The notes beneath the pieces are model-generated. The model made no database searches. It saw nothing but the letters and a program-made list of their open reading frames with translations, and was not told the DNA's origin. From NCBI GenBank assembly GCA_900696515.1, contig CAADGK010000109.1, positions 1-38,965 on the forward strand: a DNA stretch of 38,965 bases, written 5' to 3'. Shown here one piece after another: positions 34,541 through 38,965 of the stretch. The translations under genes and the position numbers were made by a program. Origin of the DNA: an uncultured Nitrosospira sp. GTDB lineage: Bacteria; Nitrospirota; Nitrospiria; Nitrospirales; Nitrospiraceae. How positions within the stretch are numbered: the stretch's first letter is position 1; each line of letters starts with the position of its first letter.

Positions 34541-35250
34541 ACGTGCACACCAGTACAGTTACGACATCCCTGAGCTATGGCATCGTGTCGGTTCAAGAGC
34601 CGGAGTTGGAGCAACCACCGGCAGTGGTGAACAGAGAGGCTGTCCTTCTCTCACGGCTGAGACAGGGCGATGAAGGGGCGTTCAATGAGTTAGTCACACA
34701 CCACCATGGCGCATTGGTTAGAACGGCCATGGGGTATGTGGCTGATCGAGATGTAGCGGAGGAGGTCGTTCAAGATACCTGGATGGCGGTGATCGAAGGA
34801 CTGGATCGATTCGAAGGACGGTCGTCGCTGAGAACCTGGATCTTTGGGATCATGATTCACAAGGCCAAAGATCGCGGGGTTCGAGAGAAGCGTCACGTCA
34901 ATTTCTCGTCTTTTGAGTCGGTCGACGAGGAAGGCGAGGAAGCTGTCGATCCGTCGCGATTTCATCAGTCTGGTGAATGGGCCGGGCATTGGGCCTTTCC
35001 TCCACAGCGGTGGGACGATCAGACTCCGGAAAAGCTCCTGGCGTCACAGCAGGCGGTGAATGCGATGAACCATGCGATCGAGGCGCTGCCGAAGAATTTA
35101 AAAGAAGTTCTGATCCTGAGAGATGTCGAAGGAATTGAGGCCAAGGAAGTCTGCGGAATCTTAAAGATTACCGAGACCAATCTCTATGTCAGACTGCATC
35201 GGGCCAGAGAGCGGGTGCGTCAGACGGTGGAGACGTATCTGGAAGGATAG
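34537..35250 (+). CDS. ECF-type RNA polymerase sigma factor
   Basis: The ATG at 34537 overlaps the STAS stop and has GGAGG six bases upstream. The 237-residue product has sigma region 2 (about 48-110: GAFNELVTHHHGALVRTAMG, DVAEEVVQDTWMAVIEGLDR, SSLRTWIFGIMIHKAKD) and sigma region 4 (about 180-235: LPKNLKEVLILRDVEGIEAK with TETNLYVRLHRARERVRQTV), without regions 1 or 3, as in ECF factors. The linker is long and acidic and includes WAFPPQRWDDQTPEKLL. A zinc-finger anti-sigma gene follows, the usual partner arrangement. It is expressed from a sigma54 promoter, not from the TGTAAG motif. I infer that it reads the TGTAAG-N16-CGAC promoters; that pairing is not proven by sequence. Confidence 0.94.
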   Translation: MNVHTSTVTTSLSYGIVSVQEPELEQPPAVVNREAVLLSRLRQGDEGAFNELVTHHHGALVRTAMGYVADRDVAEEVVQDTWMAVIEGLDRFEGRSSLRTWIFGIMIHKAKDRGVREKRHVNFSSFESVDEEGEEAVDPSRFHQSGEWAGHWAFPPQRWDDQTPEKLLASQQAVNAMNHAIEALPKNLKEVLILRDVEGIEAKEVCGILKITETNLYVRLHRARERVRQTVETYLEG

Positions 35251-35263
35251 CGTCGTGACTCAC

Positions 35264-35354
35264 GGTTTTATGTTTCATGTTCCAAGTTTCAGGTCTGGGA
35301 TTTGGGGATTCTGTGTAACCTGAAACATGAAACTCCCCCCGTGAAACCTGAAAC
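35264..35354. repeat. Family B inverted intergenic repeat, copy 1
   Basis: Left arm ATGTTTCATGTTCCAAGTTT followed by CAGGT; right arm ACCTGAAACATGAAAC, then a further GTGAAACCTGAAAC. A second copy lies at 38871-38955. It separates the sigma factor gene from the anti-sigma promoter and could form a stem-loop limiting read-through. Confidence 0.7.
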
Positions 35355-35355
35355 C

Positions 35356-35376
35356 CCTGGTGGAGGGGCCACCAGG
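35356..35376. other. Hairpin just upstream of the anti-sigma promoter
   Basis: CCTGGTGG (35356-35363) pairs perfectly with CCACCAGG (35369-35376) around AGGGG. There is no T tract, so it is not a classic terminator. It ends six bases before the -35-like TGTAAG element at 35382. It could be a protein-binding dyad or could block read-through from the sigma gene. Confidence 0.5.
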
Positions 35377-35381
35377 CGCCC

Positions 35382-35407
35382 TGTAAGAAATCGCCGTCGG
35401 GGCCGAC
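35382..35407 (+). promoter_or_regulatory. ECF-type promoter of the anti-sigma/glucose dehydrogenase genes (TGTAAGAA-N14-CGAC)
   Basis: TGTAAGAA at 35382-35389 and CGACTC from 35404 have the family spacing, and the ATG of the zinc-finger gene is 29 bases downstream. Its position means that the sigma factor would switch on its own likely inhibitor. Confidence 0.75.
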
Positions 35408-35436
35408 TCAGTGATAAGAACTGAGGAGGGACTACG

Positions 35437-35706
35437 ATGGCACAAGAAGAGGGGCAGCGGATTGATCCAGAGATCACCTGCCACGAGGTCGTGCAGTGGG
35501 CCTCAGCATACCTGGACGATCATGTTGGTGACGAACGGAAACGACAGATCGCCCTGCATTTGGCCATCTGTGCCGGCTGCGAGACGTACATGAAGCAGAT
35601 TGCGATGGTCCGTGATCTGATGGGGATGTTACCCCGGGAACGTGATGTTTCCCCTGACTTGCAACGCTTGCAGCGGGCTTTTGGAGAACGGTCACGCCGA
35701 CCATGA
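35437..35706 (+). CDS. Zinc-finger anti-sigma factor (zf-HC2)
   Basis: The 89-residue protein contains the ZAS zinc motif H-x3-C-x2-C in LHLAICAGCETYM, preceded by TCHEVVQWASAYLDDHVGDE, the typical helix that binds the sigma factor. There is no membrane segment, so it is a soluble anti-sigma of the kind that can release its partner when the cysteines are oxidised or lose zinc. It follows the ECF sigma gene but is set apart by a repeat, a hairpin and its own TGTAAG-type promoter. That wiring gives negative feedback independent of the sigma54 promoter. GAGGAGGG precedes the ATG. Confidence 0.9.
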   Translation: MAQEEGQRIDPEITCHEVVQWASAYLDDHVGDERKRQIALHLAICAGCETYMKQIAMVRDLMGMLPRERDVSPDLQRLQRAFGERSRRP

Positions 35707-35773
35707 TCCGGTGGATGGGTTGAGTATTCTCTATCGACACCAGCCGTGATACCACGCGGAGGAGGGAGTAGCG

Positions 35774-36877
35774 ATGAAAGCGATTGCGGTCATTCCGGGG
35801 CAAGCCGATTCGATCCATCTGGTCGATCTGCCCAAGCCGTCAGTGCATGAAGTGCCACATGGGCGTGGCGTGCTCGTGCAAGTGCTGCGCGTGGGGGTAG
35901 ACGGCACTGATAAAGAGATCAATGCGGCCGAGTATGGCGAAGCGCCTCCTGGCCATGAATTTCTGGTCATCGGTCATGAATGTTTCGGACGCGTCCTAGA
36001 GGTTGGATCACATGTGACGGAATGTTCTCCTGGCGACTATGTCGTGCCGACTGTCCGTCGCCCTGGCGGAAGTTTTTATGACCAGATCGGCCAGTATGAC
36101 ATGACAGTGGAAGATATCTATTTCGAGCGAGGGATCAACCTCCGTCATGGTTTTCTCACAGAGCTGTTTGTGGAAGACCCGGAATATCTTGTGAAGGTTC
36201 CCAAAGGGCTGAGAGACGTGGCGGTGTTGCTCGAACCGATGTCGATCATTCAAAAGGGGCTGATTCAAGCCCATGAGGCGCAGCGGCGTTTCAAGATCTG
36301 GAGACCTAGAAAGGCAGCAGTGTTGGGAGCAGGGACAGTCGGATTGCTTGCGGCCCTGTCGCTGAAGATGAAGGGGTTCGAGGTCACGAGCTTTGGGAAG
36401 CAGGCGGGGCCATCGCGCAATTTGGATCTCTTGGACGAGCTTGGTGTGCGCTACATCTCAACCGACGATGTATCGATCCGTGAGGCAGCAAAACGGTTCG
36501 GTCCTTTCGATTTGATGTTTGAAGCGACGGGCTATTCGCCGGTGGCATTCGAAGCGATGGAGTCCTTGGGCAAGAACGGGGTCCTCATCCTGGCGAGCGT
36601 GACCGGTGGTGATCGTCAACATGCTATTCCAGCCGACAAGATCAATCTGGACTTTGTGCTAGGCAATAAACTTGTCGTCGGCACAGTAAACGCCAATCGT
36701 GAATACTTTGAGGCCGGCGTGTACGACTTTGCGAGGGCAGAACTGGAGTTTCCCGGATGGCTCTCAAAACTCCTGACTCATCCGGTGGCGGGACTCGAGA
36801 ATTATCAAGCCATGATGTCGATGCTCACAACGGATCGGAGCGTGATTAAGGTGTATGTCAACGTGACCCCGTTCTAA
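35774..36877 (+). CDS. Glucose 1-dehydrogenase-like zinc-type dehydrogenase
   Basis: The 367-residue product belongs to the medium-chain dehydrogenase superfamily and resembles archaeal-type glucose dehydrogenases: RVGVDGTDKEINAAEYGEAP, IGHECFGRVLEVGSHV, DYVVPTVRRPGG and the late GNKLVVGTVNANREYFE. NAD(P) binds at AAVLGAGTVGLLAALSL. The catalytic zinc site keeps H68 and E69, but the usual Cys of GVCGTD is D43, as reported for some halophilic glucose dehydrogenases. The structural-zinc cysteine cluster is absent. It would oxidise glucose or a similar sugar to its lactone in the cytoplasm, the substrate type of the SMP-30 enzymes. It lies 67 bases after the anti-sigma gene with GGAGGAGGGAG before the ATG and probably shares its promoter. 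Confidence 0.88.
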   Translation: MKAIAVIPGQADSIHLVDLPKPSVHEVPHGRGVLVQVLRVGVDGTDKEINAAEYGEAPPGHEFLVIGHECFGRVLEVGSHVTECSPGDYVVPTVRRPGGSFYDQIGQYDMTVEDIYFERGINLRHGFLTELFVEDPEYLVKVPKGLRDVAVLLEPMSIIQKGLIQAHEAQRRFKIWRPRKAAVLGAGTVGLLAALSLKMKGFEVTSFGKQAGPSRNLDLLDELGVRYISTDDVSIREAAKRFGPFDLMFEATGYSPVAFEAMESLGKNGVLILASVTGGDRQHAIPADKINLDFVLGNKLVVGTVNANREYFEAGVYDFARAELEFPGWLSKLLTHPVAGLENYQAMMSMLTTDRSVIKVYVNVTPF

Positions 36878-36898
36878 TTCCGGTACGTGCCCTGTGTT

Positions 36899-36924
36899 TG
36901 TAAGATGTTTCTCTCAGGATCGAC
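36899..36924 (+). promoter_or_regulatory. ECF-type promoter of the YHS gene (TGTAAGAT-N14-CGAC)
   Basis: TGTAAGAT at 36899-36906 and CGACTG from 36921 have the family spacing. The site begins 22 bases after the dehydrogenase stop and lies 31 bases before the YHS start codon. Confidence 0.75.
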
Positions 36925-36955
36925 TGACTGTCATGCAACAGAAAGGAACAGCATC

Positions 36956-37417
36956 ATGAAGCGATACGTTCAGGTCCTGATCGTACTCGTCTGTTCCGTC
37001 CTGCTTGCCGCGCCTCTTGCGACGGCCACCCAGCTGTTTGAACGAAACGGACTGGCTATCGACGGGTATGATCCGGTTGCCTATTTCACCGAGATGAAGG
37101 CGGTAAAGGGACTGCCGGATTTTCGTGCCGACTATCACGGGTCGACATTCCAGTTTATGTCGGCCGAGCACCGGGCTGCCTTTGCAGCCGATCCTGAAAA
37201 GTTCGCCCCGCAGTATGGTGGGTATTGCGCCTATGGGACGGCGAAAGGGTATAAGGCCAAGATCGCCCCGGAAGCTTTTACCGTGGTCCAGGGTAAGCTC
37301 TATCTCAATTATAGTGAGGCCGTGCGGACACGATGGCTATCGGATATCCCGGGTTATATCCAAAAGGCCGATGCCAACTGGCCGGAGGTTCAGAAGCAGA
37401 CGCGAGTGCGAGAATAG
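36956..37417 (+). CDS. Secreted YHS-domain protein
   Basis: AAGGA about eight bases upstream and a signal peptide (MKRYVQVLIVLVCSVLLAAP to TATA) support the ATG at 36956; an ORF extension to 36887 overlaps the promoter. The 153-residue product carries a YHS domain: AIDGYDPVAYF, HGSTFQFMSAEHRAAFAADP and KFAPQYGGYCAYG, where the cysteine follows the conserved Gly-Gly-Tyr. YHS domains are short modules linked to metal binding, including copper and iron sites in related ATPases and hydroxylases. As a free periplasmic protein it may bind a metal; the sequence does not say which. A Met/Lys-rich protein follows 59 bases downstream and may share the transcript. Confidence 0.92.
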   Translation: MKRYVQVLIVLVCSVLLAAPLATATQLFERNGLAIDGYDPVAYFTEMKAVKGLPDFRADYHGSTFQFMSAEHRAAFAADPEKFAPQYGGYCAYGTAKGYKAKIAPEAFTVVQGKLYLNYSEAVRTRWLSDIPGYIQKADANWPEVQKQTRVRE

Positions 37418-37476
37418 CAGGAGGCAGTGCTCAGAGTATGTCCATTCACCACTATCAACCAACCAGGAGGTTTTCG

Positions 37477-37761
37477 ATGAAGAAGATGATGATTGCAGCC
37501 GTCGCGGTCGTTGGCCTGATGTGTGCCGGGTCCTATTCCTTCGCCAATGAAATGGGCAAGATGGCCAATGAGATGAAGGGCGAGATGAAAGGGGAAATGA
37601 AGGCGGCCACTGATGCGATGAAAGCGAAACCGGATGCGATGAAGGGTGAGATGAAAGCGAAGACCGATTCAATGAAGGCATCGAAGGATGCCATGAAGGA
37701 TGACATGAAAGCTGAAAAGGATGCGATGAAAGGCGAGATGAAAGGAGCCATGGGCCACTAA
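37477..37761 (+). CDS. Secreted Met/Lys-rich repeat protein
   Basis: AGGAGG six bases upstream fixes the ATG at 37477; a longer ORF reads through the YHS gene end in another frame. After a signal peptide (about 1-24, ending SYSFA) the remaining 70 residues are almost wholly short Met-Lys units, such as EMKGEMKGEMKAATDAMKAK and DAMKDDMKAEKDAMKGEMKG. The units recur about every four to seven residues, so the chain is probably helical with Met on one face and charge on the other. Many Met residues could bind copper or serve as an oxidisable sink, but no family is recognised. A strong terminator follows. Confidence 0.8.
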   Translation: MKKMMIAAVAVVGLMCAGSYSFANEMGKMANEMKGEMKGEMKAATDAMKAKPDAMKGEMKAKTDSMKASKDAMKDDMKAEKDAMKGEMKGAMGH

Positions 37762-37799
37762 GCGCCGGTAGAGTTCGTGTCATAGGTTTGGTAGACGAC

Positions 37800-37841
37800 G
37801 GCCTGCGGTCGGGTGATCCGATCGCAGGCCTTGTTGTTTTT
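37800..37841 (+). terminator. Rho-independent terminator after the Met/Lys-rich gene
   Basis: A 13-base stem (37800-37812 with 37818-37830, starting GGCCTGCGGTCGG and containing one G-T pair) with a five-base loop is followed by TTGTTGTTTTT. It separates the YHS transcript from the cytochrome gene. Confidence 0.9.
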
Positions 37842-37859
37842 CCATCCGAACGGTGCCGC

Positions 37860-37885
37860 TGTAAGAAACTGTCCCTCCCTTCGAC
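37860..37885 (+). promoter_or_regulatory. ECF-type promoter of the cytochrome b gene (TGTAAGAA-N14-CGAC)
   Basis: TGTAAGAA at 37860-37867 and CGAC at 37882-37885 have the family spacing. It sits just after the terminator and 42 bases before the ATG. The base after CGAC is G here rather than T. Confidence 0.72.
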
Positions 37886-37927
37886 GAAACGCTAGATTGT
37901 GTATTGAGCGGGAGGGGAGGTGGAATC

Positions 37928-38848
37928 ATGGCGGTACTCATTCAGTCGGAAGCAGTAGTCAGTCAGGACGCCGATCAGAAGCCGATGGCAGAGCCGCCGG
38001 CATCTGAAGGTTTGTCGACAGTAAGTGCCCCCGTGGTCTCTCCTCCTCTTGTGAGTGAACGTGTGTACCGCCATCGCATGCCGGTACGAATCAGTCATTG
38101 GCTGAACGTGCCGTTTCTCATTATTTTGATCATGAGCGGACTGCAGATTTTCAATGCACATCCGGCACTCTATTGGGGCGATCGCTCCGATCGTGACTGG
38201 CCCTTGCTATCGATTCGACCTGTACAAACTGAGTCCGGAGAGATCAAGGGTATCACAACCATTCTGGGCCGTCAGTTTGATACGACAGGCGTGCTCGGCT
38301 ACTCAGATGGGATGAGGCGTGCATTTCCAGCCTGGGCGACGATTCCGAGCGCCAAGTGGCTGGCCATGGGACGACAATGGCACCTGTTCTTTGCCTGGCT
38401 CTTTGTCATCAACGGTTTTCTGTTCACATGCTATGCCTTGGCGAGTCGACATGCTACCCGCGATCTGGCTCCAACGGGCAAGGATCTGCGAAGTATTGGA
38501 AGGTCTATCAAAGAGCATCTGATCCTTCGACATCCCACGGGGGAAGCAGCCAAACGATACAACGTGCTGCAGAAACTGACCTACGCCACGGTGTTGTTCA
38601 TTCTGGGGCCATTGATTGTCTTCACAGGATTGGCGATGTCGCCGACGATCGATACGGCGTTCCCATGGCTATTGACGGTGTTGGGTGGTCGCCAAGCGGC
38701 CAGGACGATTCACTTTGTTGCCTGTTTTGCGTTCGTCGGATTTATTCTGATCCATGTGGTTCAGGTGATCGTGACCGGGTTCTTCAACAACATCCGTTCG
38801 ATGATTACGGGATGGTTCATCGTTGAACATGTGAAGCGTCATTCGTGA
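37928..38848 (+). CDS. Cytochrome b561/Ni-Fe-hydrogenase-type membrane cytochrome b
   Basis: The ATG at 37928 has GGGAGG upstream. The 306-residue product has a hydrophilic N-terminal 45 residues, then MPVRISHWLNVPFLIILIMS, a first transmembrane helix with a haem-ligand His. Further helices include RQWHLFFAWLFVINGFLFTC, ATVLFILGPLIVFTGLAM and ARTIHFVACFAFVGFILIHV, each with His in the right place for two b haems. A non-membrane loop (about 85-145) carries SIRPVQTESGEIKGITTILG. Relatives pass electrons between quinones and a partner oxidoreductase, often a periplasmic molybdopterin enzyme encoded next door. That partner, if present, lies beyond the window end. Confidence 0.9.
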   Translation: MAVLIQSEAVVSQDADQKPMAEPPASEGLSTVSAPVVSPPLVSERVYRHRMPVRISHWLNVPFLIILIMSGLQIFNAHPALYWGDRSDRDWPLLSIRPVQTESGEIKGITTILGRQFDTTGVLGYSDGMRRAFPAWATIPSAKWLAMGRQWHLFFAWLFVINGFLFTCYALASRHATRDLAPTGKDLRSIGRSIKEHLILRHPTGEAAKRYNVLQKLTYATVLFILGPLIVFTGLAMSPTIDTAFPWLLTVLGGRQAARTIHFVACFAFVGFILIHVVQVIVTGFFNNIRSMITGWFIVEHVKRHS

Positions 38849-38870
38849 AGCGTGAAGCGGCACGGTCAAT

Positions 38871-38955
38871 AGTTTCAGGTTTCATCTTTCAGGCTTCAGG
38901 TCTGAGAAGTGTAACTCCTGCATAACTTGAAACGTTAAACATGAAACATGAAACT
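38871..38955. repeat. Family B inverted intergenic repeat, copy 2
   Basis: Left arm AGTTTCAGGTTTCATCTTTC followed by AGGCTTCAGGTCT; right arm TAACTTGAAACGTTAAACAT followed by GAAACATGAAACT. It follows the cytochrome gene and resembles the copy between the sigma and anti-sigma genes. Confidence 0.65.
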
Positions 38956-38965
38956 CGATCCATGA

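Noticed and set aside
35319-35345. TGTAAC in the family B repeat as another ECF promoter
   Set aside because: No CGAC at the required spacing and no gene start at the right distance. The TGTAAC at about 38930 fails in the same way.
37337-37783. 148-codon minus-strand ORF rich in Ser, His and Pro
   Set aside because: It is the antisense reading of the Met/Lys repeat gene; the repeats on the plus strand follow a good ribosome site and signal peptide.

Overview
The window looks like chromosomal DNA of a moderately GC-rich Gram-negative bacterium. It has outer-membrane barrel and lipoprotein genes, many signal peptides, several NDH-2-type dehydrogenases, YHS and cytochrome b561-type genes, and large sensor proteins. 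The gene mix and the intergenic repeat style resemble Nitrospira (Nitrospirota). That assignment is inference; no rRNA or tRNA is present to test it.

Layout. 1-3.1 kb: end of a beta-barrel protein, a terminator, a radical SAM protein and a short flagellar rod-like protein. 3.4-12 kb: hybrid histidine kinase, DsbA-like protein, 3-hydroxyisobutyrate-dehydrogenase-like protein, lipoprotein, MsrB, membrane-anchored hypothetical, lipocalin and an NDH-2 paralogue, many on the minus strand. 12-14.5 kb: lipoprotein, membrane protein, aquaporin. 14.7-24.4 kb: a long plus-strand array with a secreted hypothetical, a GlcG-like protein, a GlcG-cupin fusion, two SMP-30 lactonases, a GH63-like glucosidase and an amylo-alpha-1,6-glucosidase. 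24.5-25.2 kb: VapBC. 25.4-30.1 kb: a relic of a GMC oxidoreductase gene, a small secreted protein, then an intact GMC oxidoreductase, NDH-2 and secreted double-VOC protein. 30.3-36.9 kb: a sigma54 activator, an unknown secreted protein, STAS, ECF sigma factor, zinc-finger anti-sigma and glucose-dehydrogenase-like protein. 36.9-38.9 kb: YHS protein, Met/Lys-rich repeat protein, cytochrome b561-type protein.

The main result is a regulatory system that can be read from the DNA. Eight intergenic sites share TGTAAG-N16-CGAC with exactly the same spacing, and each points at the next gene: msrB, aquaporin, the secreted protein/GlcG array, the GH63-like glucosidase, the GMC oxidoreductase cluster, the zinc-finger anti-sigma plus glucose dehydrogenase, the YHS gene and the cytochrome b gene. 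A ninth, decayed copy precedes the GMC relic. This has the form of an ECF promoter, and the window encodes an ECF sigma factor (34537-35250) followed by its likely anti-sigma. The sigma factor itself lacks the motif. Instead its operon has a textbook sigma54 promoter (34213-34228) and, about 110 bases upstream of that, a perfect 17-base palindrome. A GAF-GAF-PAS-AAA-Fis activator is encoded two genes upstream.

The inferred wiring is: GAF/PAS sensor activator plus sigma54, then STAS and ECF sigma, then a regulon that includes its own anti-sigma as feedback. Target products suggest a stress or redox programme: methionine sulfoxide repair, water channel, alpha-glucan and glucoside breakdown, glucose oxidation and lactone hydrolysis, and electron entry to quinones through NDH-2, possibly with the GMC enzyme and cytochrome b. 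The motif and spacing are seen directly. The link to this particular sigma factor and the physiological role are inference.
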